Program-made: the position numbers and the translations under genes | Shown: one piece after another, positions 15,531 through 23,806 of the stretch | How the letters are laid out: every line of letters starts with the position of its first letter | Position numbering within the stretch: the first letter of the stretch is position 1 | From: Pseudomonadales bacterium | GTDB lineage: Bacteria > Pseudomonadota > Gammaproteobacteria > Pseudomonadales > Pseudohongiellaceae | Reading direction: 5' to 3' | NCBI GenBank assembly: GCA_022819645.1 | Contig: JAJEGU010000028.1 | Span: 1 to 34,851 of the forward strand | DNA length: 34,851 nt | The notes under the pieces: generated by a model | The model's database searches: none | The model's input: the letters and a program-made list of their open reading frames with translations, nothing else | Told to the model about the DNA's origin: nothing

Positions 15531-16835
15531 TCAGGCCGGCTTGAGCATCGGCTGGCGGCGGCGATAGGTCAGGCTGCGCCAGAGCCACTCACAGGGGCCG
15601 AATCGGTAGCGACCCAGCCAGTACACGCTGAACAGCGCCTGAAAGATCCACACGCCCAGCACGAACAGGTACATCTGCCAGCGGTCCCACAGTGCGAACT
15701 GGCCGAGGCCGAAGCCGAGAAAAACCAGATTGCACAGCACCGTCTGCATCAGGTAGTTGGTGAGCGCCATCCGGCCAATCCGCGCCAGCACCGATTGCGC
15801 TCTCCTGAGCAGTCCCGCCCGGCAGACGCTCATCACCAGGCCGATATAGCCCACCGCCAGGGCGAGCCGGCCCAGGTCATAGCTCGGCCGGTTGAGCGAC
15901 TGCCACTGGATATCGTAACCGCTGCCGACGAAGGTCATGGTTTCCCAGGCGTTCAGCGGCAGGCCGACGCCAAAACCCGCGAGCATCAGCAACAGGTAGA
16001 ACCGCAGGCTGCGCGAGGCGTCGAAAATGCCCCACTTCATGAAAGCCATGCCGATGAGCATCATGCTGAGCGCGTCCCAGAACAGGATGATGAGTAATCC
16101 CGCGGTTTGCAGGAAGATCGTCAGGCCGGCGCTGTAGGCGAAATTGTCCGCGTATCCCCGGCTTCTGGTTTCGATCTCCGCGGCCCGGGCCGCTTCGGTC
16201 ATGCCCTGGCTTTCCAGGGTGGTCTCCCAGGCGGCAATGACTTCCTGCTGTTCCCCGGTGAGTTCGGCGCCGGGGCCAAGGGCTTCGATTTCCGCCGCGG
16301 CGTCGCCGAGCTGCCCGAGGGACAGATGCAGGCCCGTATGCCCCAGGGTCGTGATGAGCAACACGGCGAACGCCCATCCCAGCAGGGCCCGGCTGCCCAG
16401 ATTGCGAAACAGATACAGCAGCAGCCCCACCATGCCATAGGTGACAAGGATATCCCCCGGCCACAGCAGCACGTAGGCGTTGACCAGGCCGAACACGATC
16501 AGCCAGCCGGTGCGCCGGTAGTACAGCGAGCGCACTTCCGCAGGGTCGGCGCCGGGCTTGTTCATGAAAATCAGCAGGCCGGCCCCGAACAGCATGGAAA
16601 ACACAGCCCGCATGCCGCCCTCGACGAATATCTCGGCGCTGGCGAACAGGGCGAAATCGACGCCGCCAACGGCCCCGTCGACTTGCGGGTCGGCCATGGC
16701 GCCAAAGGGCTGGGCGAAGGCCAGAATATTGATGATCAGGATGCCGAGCAGGACGAGTCCGCGCAGGGTATCGATCGACCGGATTCTGGCCTTGCCGCTG
16801 ACCGGGGCCTGGATCTGTGTGCTGGTTTCCGACAT
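15531..16835 (-). CDS. DUF418 (YeiB-type) membrane protein
   Basis: A polytopic inner-membrane protein of 434 residues from the ATG at 16835 (MSETSTQIQAP). IRSIDTLRGLVLLGILIINI is the typical first helix of the YeiB/DUF418 (HGSNAT-like acyltransferase) group. The C-terminal DUF418 domain includes GRMALTNYLMQTVLCNLVF and the final SVYWLGRYRFGPCEWLWRSLTY. Function is unknown; transport or acyl transfer has been suggested for the wider group. A start 29 codons further upstream would add a non-conserved tail. It lies just upstream of the MATE gene on the same strand. Confidence 0.88.
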   Translation of the reverse strand: MSETSTQIQAPVSGKARIRSIDTLRGLVLLGILIINILAFAQPFGAMADPQVDGAVGGVDFALFASAEIFVEGGMRAVFSMLFGAGLLIFMNKPGADPAEVRSLYYRRTGWLIVFGLVNAYVLLWPGDILVTYGMVGLLLYLFRNLGSRALLGWAFAVLLITTLGHTGLHLSLGQLGDAAAEIEALGPGAELTGEQQEVIAAWETTLESQGMTEAARAAEIETRSRGYADNFAYSAGLTIFLQTAGLLIILFWDALSMMLIGMAFMKWGIFDASRSLRFYLLLMLAGFGVGLPLNAWETMTFVGSGYDIQWQSLNRPSYDLGRLALAVGYIGLVMSVCRAGLLRRAQSVLARIGRMALTNYLMQTVLCNLVFLGFGLGQFALWDRWQMYLFVLGVWIFQALFSVYWLGRYRFGPCEWLWRSLTYRRRQPMLKPA

Positions 16836-17164
16836 GGCGCGCAGCATAAGGTCGAAGCAGAGCAATTTCAATGGGAATTTCGTTAATTTCGTGATGAATT
16901 CGACGGTATCGTGTGCGCCCAATCACACCCGCCGTCGATATTTCGCCATGGCCAGGAGCCTGCGCCGCAGGCTTTCGCCCGACTTCGGTTGGCGGCTCCA
17001 CTTTTTTCGCTCGAAACCATGCACTTTCCCGGCTTCTCGCCTATACCTTCCGTACCGGAACGGATTGGCCCATCCAGGAGCCTGCGCCGCAGGCTCCTGG
17101 AGAACGGTTTTCGGTGGTCGATTCGTTCCCATTTCCGTAATTTCGTGATATAGAAGGAGTCGAG
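16836..17164. other. Gene-free stretch with palindromes and a direct repeat
   Basis: No gene is supported. TAATTTCGTGAT occurs at 16884-16895 and at 17138-17149. Between them lie two short family A ends: 16954-16973 (GGAGCCTGCGCCGCAGGCTT) and a perfect palindrome at 17074-17100 with 13-bp arms (CCAGGAGCCTGCG and its complement). AAGGAG at 17154-17159 is the ribosome site of the next gene. Confidence 0.6.
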
Positions 17165-17548
17165 ATGAAAGCTGAGGAAATCATCCCCGTAGCCCGCAGG
17201 CTGGAGTTGACCGGTATGGCCCGATCCCAGGCCGAAACAGTAGTGTGCGTCGTTCAGGAAGCGGTCTCCGAACTTGCCACCAAGGCTGATCTCGCGGCAT
17301 CGGAGAAACAGCTTCGTGAGGACATGAAAAGCGTGGAAAGTTCGATACGTGACGATATGGAAAGTCTGAAGGGGTCTTTGCGCAAGGAAATGAAGGACCT
17401 GGACAAATCGATCAGATCGTCAATGAAGTCCGATATGGCGAAGATGGAGGCCAGGCTGTTCTGGAAACTTTCCGCGGCGATACTCGCGATGTGCACCTTC
17501 ATGAGCACTTTCATTTTTGCGGTATTGAGATTTGTCCCTCTCTCGTGA
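17165..17548 (+). CDS. Coiled-coil protein with C-terminal membrane anchor (DUF1640-like)
   Basis: A 127-residue protein with a short N-terminal helical region (about 1-38), a long charged coiled coil (about 39-100, repeated KxxxSSIRxDM and LKGSLRKEMKDLDKSI patterns), and one C-terminal transmembrane helix (LSAAILAMCTFMSTFIFAVLRF). This layout resembles the DUF1640/CCDC90 group, of unknown function in bacteria. A strong AAGGAG ribosome site lies five bases before the ATG. It stands alone in a repeat-rich zone, about 90 bases before the antitoxin gene. Confidence 0.65.
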   Translation: MKAEEIIPVARRLELTGMARSQAETVVCVVQEAVSELATKADLAASEKQLREDMKSVESSIRDDMESLKGSLRKEMKDLDKSIRSSMKSDMAKMEARLFWKLSAAILAMCTFMSTFIFAVLRFVPLS

Positions 17549-17636
17549 AACTGCATGGGCGCCCCGATATTGACCTGCCCAAGTCGGAACGCCATGTTTC
17601 CGTACAGAATCACGTACATAACAGAATCAGGAAATC

Positions 17637-17927
17637 ATGATGGACGCTATCAGTTACACAGCCGCCCGCGCCAACCTTGCAAAGACCATGGAAAAAGTGT
17701 GCCGGGACCATGACCCGGTAATCATTACCCGCAAGCGGGAAGCTGCCGTGGTGATGATCTCGCTGGAGGACTTTCACGCCATGGAAGAAACCGCCTATTT
17801 GCTTCGCACTCCCGCCAACGCCCGTCGCCTGCTTGAATCAATAGCCGAACTGGAAGCCGGAAAAGGCGTCGAACGCGACCTGATCGGAAGTAGCGGAGCT
17901 TATCGATGTTGTGGGCGTCTGGAATGA
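17637..17927 (+). CDS. Phd/YefM-type antitoxin, orphan, altered C-terminus
   Basis: A type II antitoxin-like repressor. AISYTAARANLAKTMEKVCRDHDPVIITRKREAAVVMISLEDF is a full Phd/YefM N-terminal DNA-binding domain, and LLESIAELEAGKGVERDLI is the usual toxin-binding tail. YefM proteins normally end soon after RDLI. Here 13 more codons (from GSSG to CCGRLE) come from antisense reading of a truncated NYN-domain gene. No YoeB toxin follows. The gene therefore appears to have lost its partner by a deletion that fused two unrelated segments near 17887. Confidence 0.85.
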   Translation: MMDAISYTAARANLAKTMEKVCRDHDPVIITRKREAAVVMISLEDFHAMEETAYLLRTPANARRLLESIAELEAGKGVERDLIGSSGAYRCCGRLE

Positions 17928-18027
17928 GAAGGTACGAGAGCCTGACAGGGTCCAACCATCTGAACGCCGTTGTTTTTAGCGCTCCGTAGTACAGGTTGAA
18001 GCCATCCACATAGACTCTTGTGCGCAC
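17888..18027 (-). pseudogene. NYN-domain gene, N-terminal fragment only
   Basis: Read leftward from a GTG at 18027 (or TTG at 18030), the frame gives RVYVDGFNLYYGALK, then FRWLDPVRLSYLLIPDAHN and IDKLRYF, which is the start of a NYN (PIN-like RNase) domain with its first acidic residue in VDGFN. After about 47 residues the family resemblance stops and the frame runs antisense through the antitoxin gene. The rest of the domain, including the other catalytic acids, is missing, so it is a remnant. Confidence 0.75.
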
Positions 18028-18039
18028 CAAGCCTGCTCC

Positions 18040-18075
18040 AAAAAAAAGCAGGGGCCGCTCCTAAGAGCAGCCCCT
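18040..18075 (-). terminator. Orphan rho-independent terminator, leftward
   Basis: On the minus strand AGGGGC pairs with GCCCCT (18070-18075 with 18050-18055), and GCTC pairs with GAGC inside (18065-18068 with 18057-18060). The stem is followed by GC and eight Ts (18047-18040). It is a textbook terminator for leftward transcription, but no complete gene lies upstream on that strand, so its gene was probably lost. Confidence 0.8.
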
Positions 18076-18159
18076 GAGCCGACAGCACGCTGCCAGCGGG
18101 TAATCACGATATTCTAAATCACAGTTGTCCCCATGCACAATAGCACGCGCTCACTATCA

Positions 18160-18367
18160 GCAATTCTCATTATGGCAATGGGCGCGCCCATATCGATCAT
18201 CCCGCGCGCAGTCGCGGGGTGGGGCCCGACCGGCGTAGCCGCGCCAGGGAAGGCATGCACCCTCACACAGAATCCCCAAAGAGATTCCGCGACTGCGCTT
18301 CGCTTCGCGCGGAATGACAGGTTGGAGCGCCAAAATGAGAATTGCTGGCTCATTATGGGACACCCAT
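18160..18367. repeat. Family B repeat with inverted outer ends
   Basis: A GC-rich palindromic core (about 18196-18318, closing CGCGCGGAATGAC) is followed by the 27-base tail shared with 11021-11047. The left outer flank has GCAATTCTCATTATGGC (from 18164) and the right flank the inverted AATGAGAATTGC, so the unit has terminal inverted repeats like a miniature element. ATGGGACACCCAT at 18355-18367 is a separate small palindrome also found at 31814 and 31933. No gene is supported between 18031 and 18546. Confidence 0.65.
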
Positions 18368-18546
18368 CTTGACTTCGCTGGCGCAGGCTCATCGGCTGGG
18401 ACGGCACTGTGACCAACTATTGGCGAATTCCGCCAATTCGATTCGGGAACATTTCAAGCAATATCGAAAAGCTTAGAATTATCAATTAGTTGCAATATTG
18501 GCACGGTTCCTGCTCAGGATGGGTCATCAGTATCTGGAGAACAACC

Positions 18547-18732
18547 ATGAGAACCGTTCGAAGAATCAGCCTTACTTCATTGCTGGTGCAAACCCTGTTG
18601 CTGCTGGCCATCGCCGCCTGCGCCATTGTCGGCGTCGCCGGCCTGCTGCTGCCGCTCATCCCCGGCCTGCTTTTCCTCGCCGTCGCCGCGGTCCTGCTGC
18701 GCCAGTTCCAGCGCCGCCAGATTCGCATGTAA
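18547..18732 (+). CDS. Small membrane protein
   Basis: A 61-residue protein: a basic N-terminus (MRTVRRISLTS), then two hydrophobic segments split by a turn (TLLLLAIAACAIVGVAGLLLPLIPGLLFLAVAAVLLRQF), and a basic tail. The LPLIPGLLFL stretch resembles the core of DUF454/PGPGW-type small membrane proteins, but the match is too short to name a family. GGAG lies about seven bases before the ATG. It is followed after 71 bases by the signal-peptide segment of the interrupted MBL gene. Confidence 0.6.
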   Translation: MRTVRRISLTSLLVQTLLLLAIAACAIVGVAGLLLPLIPGLLFLAVAAVLLRQFQRRQIRM

Positions 18733-18803
18733 GGGAGGGATTGTCATTCCGCCTGCGGTTTTGCTACCTTGCCCGGCATACATACGGCCATGAGGTTCCC
18801 ATC

Positions 18804-19986
18804 ATGCGCAAGCTGCCGATTCTGGCTTTCTTCGCCGCGCTGCTGCCGGCAGCCCAGGCCTAGGAGCCTGCACCGTAGGAATTCACGGCTGCAAATCCGC
18901 TCTCATCCGCGCCCCTGGCCGGTCGATTTCGTTGAATATCCACCAATATTCGCCTCAATCGACCGGCCGGGGGCGCGGCGATAGCGAATTTTCGCTTTCG
19001 CGAATTCCTACGGCGCAGGCTCCCAGGAGGTCATCGAAACCGACACCCACAACCTGCGGGTGGTCGCCGACGGCGTCTGGTTCGCCGTGGGCAACGGGAC
19101 GCTGTACACCATGAGCAATACCCTGGTGATCGAACGCGACGAAGACGTGGTGATTGTGGATTCCCATGTGACGCCGGCGGCGGGAGCGGCCCTGCGCGAG
19201 TCCATCGCGGTGGTCACCGACAAGCCGGTCACCACGGTGATCAACTCGCATTTCCACTACGACCACGCCTTCGGCACCCAGGCCTTCGGCGACGATGTGC
19301 AGGTCATCGGCCACGAATATACCCGGGCCAGGCTCGCCATCGACCCGCTTGACGATCCCACCTACCTGCGCTCGCTGGATCGTTTCGACAATACCCTGGC
19401 CGAGGTGGAAGCCCGGCTTGCCAGCGCGGATGACGACGAGCGCGAGGGGCTGGAAATCGAAGCGAGCTTCTGGCGCGCCCATGTCGAGTCCCAGGGGGAA
19501 ACCGACCCGGTGGCGCCCGATGTTGCCGTGAGCGAGCGCCTGACCCTGTATCGCGGCGGCCGGGAAATCCAGCTCCACTGGCTGGGCCGCGCCCACACCG
19601 GCGGCGATCTTGCGGTCTATCTGCCCGGGGAGAAAATCGTCTTCACCGGCGACATGATGCTCGGCCGGCCCTCGTATATGGGAGACGGCTACGTCGGCGA
19701 ATGGGCCGCCACCCTCGCCAATCTCAAGCAGCTTGATATCGAACTCGTGCTGCCGGGCCACGGCGAGGGCTTTTCCGACCTGCGCATCATCGACTATGTG
19801 CAGGCGTACTATAATGACCTCCACGCCGGGGTGATGCGGCTCAAGGGCCAGGGATTCTCCGCGGAGGAAGCCGCGGCCCGGGTGGACCTGCGCCACCACG
19901 AGGACAGCCTTGGCGTCAGCGAACTCGGCGCCGACCTGCTGGCGGTGCGGCGGATTTACGATCTCGCCGATGGCGTGGCTGAATGA
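18804..19986 (+). pseudogene. Exported metallo-beta-lactamase-fold hydrolase split by a repeat
   Basis: An ATG at 18804 encodes a complete signal peptide (MRKLPILAFFAALLPAAQA) and then meets TAG at 18861. The next 160 bases are a family A element. Coding sense resumes after 19023 as QEVIETDTHNLRVVADGVW, in another frame, and runs to 19986. The hydrolase part has HFHYDH, AHTGGD, TGDMM and PGHGE, so all metal ligands are intact. Without the insert the two pieces would join as AQA-QEVIE, a normal cleavage site. The only possible start after the insert is a GTG at 19060 with no ribosome site; that product would be cytoplasmic and lack about 12 mature residues. The stop overlaps the original DUF411 frame (ATGA). 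Confidence 0.85.
18863..19023. repeat. Family A palindromic element, complete copy
   Basis: A 161-bp element bounded by GGAGCCTGCACCGTAGGAAT at the left and its near-perfect inverse at the right (AATTCCTACGGCGCAGGCTCC). Inside, CGCGCCCCTGGCCGG pairs with CCGGCCGGGGGCGCG, and GAATAT (18932-18937) pairs with ATATTC (18944-18949) at the centre. It contains stop codons in the entry frame (18861-18863 at the junction) and an in-frame TAG at 18982-18984. No transposase is encoded. Its insertion splits the MBL gene. A target-site duplication could not be fixed with certainty. Confidence 0.9.
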
Positions 19987-20006
19987 AGAACGTAGCGAGG
20001 AGCAAC

Positions 20007-20522
20007 ATGAACCACCATTCCGACTCCGGCAAGATCAACCAGGCGGCCCGCAAACTCGGGCTCTCTCTCGCAGCGGCGCTGGCCGCCTCCCTCGGGGCGG
20101 GCGCCGCCGCGGCCCAGTCCATCGAGGACATCACCCTGAATGTCTACAAGGAAATCACCTGTGGCTGCTGCGTGGGATGGATCGAACATATGGACGAGCA
20201 CGGCTATGATTCCACGGCGCATCATCCCGCCGATATCACCCGGGTCAAGCTCGACCTCGGGATTGCCCGCCAATACCACTCCTGCCACACCGCGGTGACT
20301 GACTCCGGCTATCTCTTCGAAGGCCATATCCCGGAGAAATACATCGCCCGGTTCCTCGCCGACCCGCCGGAGAACGCCATTGGCCTGTCGGTGCCGGGAA
20401 TGCCCATCGGCGGGCCGGGAATGGAAATCGGCAACCAGTTCACGCCCTACCAGATCCTGCTGCTGTTCGAGGACGGCTCGGCCAGGGTATTCGCCGAGAT
20501 CAACAGCAAGGCGGATCAGTAG
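20007..20522 (+). CDS. DUF411 putative metal-binding exported protein
   Basis: A 171-residue protein with a signal peptide (KLGLSLAAALAASLGAGAAAAQS). The DUF411 core has VYKEITCGCCVGW, YHSCHTAVTDSGYLFEGHIP and GLSVPGMPIGGPGME; the CGCC pair, the CH pair and the conserved GH-P are the likely metal ligands. DUF411 proteins often occur with copper-resistance genes, so copper handling in the periplasm is plausible but not shown. GAGGAG at 19997-20002 is four bases before the ATG at 20007, which favours that start over the ATG at 19983 that overlaps the MBL stop. Confidence 0.85.
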   Translation: MNHHSDSGKINQAARKLGLSLAAALAASLGAGAAAAQSIEDITLNVYKEITCGCCVGWIEHMDEHGYDSTAHHPADITRVKLDLGIARQYHSCHTAVTDSGYLFEGHIPEKYIARFLADPPENAIGLSVPGMPIGGPGMEIGNQFTPYQILLLFEDGSARVFAEINSKADQ

Positions 20523-20837
20523 CTCTCAATTCCAGTATTCAAGCAAACGCAGCAAAACCGGCACCGGTCTTCAGGCTTCGCAGCCTCATGCCGAACTTCT
20601 TCCGGGAGCCTGCGCCACAGGCTCCCGGGGCGGTGATTTCGGGTAATTGCCACTTTTTGGCCAGAATTGCCACAAAATTGCCCGTATGCAATAGACACAC
20701 GGCAGCAAAATGCTTATCCTTGCCGAATGGCACGCGCCAGAAGGCGGGGACCTCCCGGTTCCGTGCTTCCGCCGCATGCCTGGAATGGCCTTTTGGCCAG
20801 TACTGTACTAAAACCAATCTTCCTTGGGGGTAGATAA
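20523..20837. other. Leader region of the TonB receptor gene
   Basis: No gene is supported here. A short family A-like palindrome sits at 20602-20628 (CCGGGAGCCTG and CAGGCTCCCGG, perfect 11-bp arms, 5-base loop). Downstream, repeated TTGCCAC/ATTGCC motifs occur around 20645-20690 with no clear promoter. GGGGG at about 20825-20829 precedes the receptor ATG and probably acts as its ribosome site. Confidence 0.5.
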
Positions 20838-23567
20838 ATGTTTAGACAACGAAAAGCAGCCAGAGTTCTGTCTCCTGCGATAGCCCTGGCGCTTCTCGCG
20901 CCCGCGGCCTATACGCCGATGGCCCTGGCGCAGCAAGACTCGGCCGATCTCGAAGAGATCATCGTGACCGGCGCCCGTGGCCGGCCGCGCACCGTAACGG
21001 ATTCGCCGGTTCCCGTCGACGTGTTCAGCGCCGAAGAGATCGAAGCGATTTCCTATACCGACACCAACGACATCATCAAGACGCTGGTGCCCTCCTTCAA
21101 CATCTCCCGCCAGCCGATTTCCGACGGCGCCTCGTTCATTCGTCCGGCATCCCTGCGCGGTCTGCCCACCGACAAGACCCTGGTGCTGGTCAACTCCAAG
21201 CGGCGGCATCGCGCGGCGCTGGTCACTATTGGTGGCTCGGGCACGCAAGGCCCCGACATGGCAACGATTCCAGCCGTGGCGCTCCAGAGCATCGAGGTGC
21301 TGCGCGACGGCGCGGCAGCGCAATACGGTTCCGACGCCATCGCCGGCGTGATCAACTTCCTGCTCAAGGAAAACCGCGAAGGCGGCAGCGTCAGCATCGA
21401 TTCCGGCCAGTACAGCGAAGGCGACGGCGCCTCCACCACGGTGCAGGGCAACATCGGCCTGCCCTTGGGTGACAATGGATTTCTCAGCATTTCCGGGGAA
21501 TTCTACGAAGCCGACCAGACCACCCGCTCGAACCAGTATTGCGAAGGATGGTTCTGTCTGAACCGCGATGATCCGAGTTGGGACGCCTTTGTGGACGCGG
21601 GAAGCGCAAGTTCGATCAGGGGTGTGGGCTGGAACGGGAATCCGGCCACAAGGCTCCACTATGGTAGGGATAATCAGACCTTTCTGTCCAACACCCATTT
21701 GGCCAATATCGGCGATGGTGATGTAGTGCAGCCCTGGGGCCAGCCCGACGCGGAGGCCGCCCGGGTATTCTTCAACGCGGGTGTCGATCTCGACGACAAC
21801 AACGAACTGTACGGCTTCGGCAATTTTTCCGACAGCACGAGCAACGGCAGCTTTTTCTATCGTTATCCGTACAACGGCACGATCGAGGAACTGCGCGAAC
21901 CCGATGGTTCGGTCTACTTCCCACTGGAGAAACATCCCGGCGGCTTCACCCCGCGCTTCTTTGGCGATGTGCGCGATGTATCCATAGTCGGTGGAATCCG
22001 CGGCGAGATGGACAACGGCCTCAGCTACGATTTCAGCGCCCGAACCGGCGAAAGCGAAATCCAGTACACGCTGAGCAATACCATCAACCCGTCCATGGGT
22101 CCCGAATCTCCCACTTCTTTCCGCCCGGGCGACCTGATCAACAGCGAGACCCAGTTGCAGGCGGACTTCACCTATGAACTCGACAACGGCGCGCTGATCG
22201 CTTTCGGCGCATCGTGGATGGACGAGTCCTACGAAGTAGTGCAGGGAGAGGAAGACTCTTATCGCGCTGGGCCTTACGCAAATATCGATCCGCACGATTT
22301 CTGCGAAGCCGGCCCCGACGGCCTGCTCACGGGCTCGGGCGCTTATGCCGACAACATGGCGTCGGACAAGGGATCTGGAGTAGACGGTCTGGATTGCACC
22401 AACAGCAACGACCCGGTGTTCAATGTCGTCGGTGTTGGCTCCAACGGCTTCCCTGGATATTCGCCCCAGTTCTCGGACGTTTACGAACGCAACTCCTATG
22501 GACTTTATGGCGACATCAGCGGTGATGTCACCGACCAGCTTTTCCTGCAAGCTGCGGTGCGCTATGAAGACTACGACGACTTCGACGCGGAACTCGTGTG
22601 GAAACTGGCGGCCCAACTGGACGTGACCGATAATTTCGGTGTTCGCGGCTCCATCGGCACCGCTTTCCGCGCGCCGACCCCAGGCCAGCAGGGCACCACC
22701 AACGTATCCACGAGACTGCCCCAAGGCCTTCCGGTGGCGACCGGACTGTTCCCCGCGGGTGGCCCGGTGGCCCAGGCACTTGGCGCGGTTCCGCTCAAGC
22801 CCGAGTTGTCCGACAACTTCACGATCGGTTTCACCGCCCAGGTTCTGGACACCATCGATGTGTCCGTGGACTTCTTCCGCATTGACGTGCAGGACCGCAC
22901 CCGGGCGATTTCCACCTTGCAAGTTTCCAGCACTGATGCGGCTCAGGCGGGCAATACCGCGGCTTGGCAGAATTTCGTCAAACTCAGGGATGCGGGTGTG
23001 CCCGGCGCGAACTCGATCGGCGGCGTTTTCTACTTCACGAATGGCTTCGACACCAGCACCCAGGGTGTGGACATTGTGGCGACCGCACCGTTTGAGTGGG
23101 GTGATATGGGCACCACCACGGTGACCGCGGCGTTCAACTTCAGCGAAAACAAGTTCGACACGGATCGCTCGGTTGTGGGCAGGTATCTGAACAACGAAGC
23201 CCAGCATGACTTCGAAAACTACGATCCGAACTGGCGTGGCGTTATCACCGCACGGCATGAGTTGAACCAGCTCGTGCTGATCGGTCGCGTGAGCTACTAC
23301 GGAGAGTCGATCAACTCCAATACGGGAGGTAACGACCCCCTTGGTTTGCGCTATCAGACTTTCGACCCGACCTGGTACACGGATATCGAAGGCCAGTACC
23401 GCTTCAACGACACCTTCCGGCTTTCGCTGGGAGCCAGGAACGTGTTTGACGAGTACCCGGCCCAGGGAGTAGTAGGTGACACTTGCTGCGGTCGACTCTG
23501 GGAGTCCGCCACCGGAATGGACTGGCAGGGAGCGTATTACTACGGCCGACTCACCGTCGACTTCTAG
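20838..23567 (+). CDS. TonB-dependent outer-membrane receptor
   Basis: A 909-residue receptor that imports a ligand across the outer membrane using TonB energy. The signal peptide ends near ALAQQ. A TonB-box-like LEEIIVTGARG follows, then a plug domain with PVPVDVFSAEEIEAI, SLRGLPTDKTLVLVNSKRRHR and the IEVLRDGAAAQYGSDAIAGVINFLLK signature. The beta-barrel ends GAYYYGRLTVDF with the terminal Phe needed for Bam insertion. The substrate is not evident; no siderophore or sugar-use genes adjoin it. A strong terminator follows 36 bases after the stop, so it is transcribed alone. Confidence 0.95.
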   Translation: MFRQRKAARVLSPAIALALLAPAAYTPMALAQQDSADLEEIIVTGARGRPRTVTDSPVPVDVFSAEEIEAISYTDTNDIIKTLVPSFNISRQPISDGASFIRPASLRGLPTDKTLVLVNSKRRHRAALVTIGGSGTQGPDMATIPAVALQSIEVLRDGAAAQYGSDAIAGVINFLLKENREGGSVSIDSGQYSEGDGASTTVQGNIGLPLGDNGFLSISGEFYEADQTTRSNQYCEGWFCLNRDDPSWDAFVDAGSASSIRGVGWNGNPATRLHYGRDNQTFLSNTHLANIGDGDVVQPWGQPDAEAARVFFNAGVDLDDNNELYGFGNFSDSTSNGSFFYRYPYNGTIEELREPDGSVYFPLEKHPGGFTPRFFGDVRDVSIVGGIRGEMDNGLSYDFSARTGESEIQYTLSNTINPSMGPESPTSFRPGDLINSETQLQADFTYELDNGALIAFGASWMDESYEVVQGEEDSYRAGPYANIDPHDFCEAGPDGLLTGSGAYADNMASDKGSGVDGLDCTNSNDPVFNVVGVGSNGFPGYSPQFSDVYERNSYGLYGDISGDVTDQLFLQAAVRYEDYDDFDAELVWKLAAQLDVTDNFGVRGSIGTAFRAPTPGQQGTTNVSTRLPQGLPVATGLFPAGGPVAQALGAVPLKPELSDNFTIGFTAQVLDTIDVSVDFFRIDVQDRTRAISTLQVSSTDAAQAGNTAAWQNFVKLRDAGVPGANSIGGVFYFTNGFDTSTQGVDIVATAPFEWGDMGTTTVTAAFNFSENKFDTDRSVVGRYLNNEAQHDFENYDPNWRGVITARHELNQLVLIGRVSYYGESINSNTGGNDPLGLRYQTFDPTWYTDIEGQYRFNDTFRLSLGARNVFDEYPAQGVVGDTCCGRLWESATGMDWQGAYYYGRLTVDF

Positions 23568-23602
23568 TAATTCGCTGCTGGTTCAACCCAGTGATAGAAA
23601 AG

Positions 23603-23635
23603 AAAGGGGGCGGCCAAATGGCCGCCCCCTTTTTT
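23603..23635 (+). terminator. Rho-independent terminator of the TonB receptor gene
   Basis: GGGGGCGGCC (23606-23615) pairs perfectly with GGCCGCCCCC (23620-23629) around an AAAT loop, followed by six Ts. The three As before the stem can pair with the first Ts. It lies 36 bases after the receptor stop. Confidence 0.93.
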
Positions 23636-23806
23636 CTGTCACGAAATGCTGCTGGCGGTTAGCTCTCGCACTTCCGGTGCAATCACTACATGTTGTAGTT
23701 TAATCCTTAAAAATCAACAATATACAGATTTGCATAAAACAATCGGGTAGAGTAGCCTACCGGTAGCGGCGCAACGGGGTACTGTGCTGCAAACTGGAGA
23801 GATGAC

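Noticed and set aside
17637-18030. A complete type II toxin-antitoxin pair
   Set aside because: No YoeB or other toxin follows the antitoxin; the neighbouring frame is a truncated NYN gene on the opposite strand.
18114-18416. Possible 100-residue minus-strand gene
   Set aside because: Most of its residues come from the family B repeat and its tail, including FRAKRSAVAES.
20808-23258. A very long open frame antisense to the TonB receptor
   Set aside because: GC-rich genes commonly leave open antisense frames; the translation shows no domain, while the forward strand is a complete receptor with signal peptide and terminal Phe.
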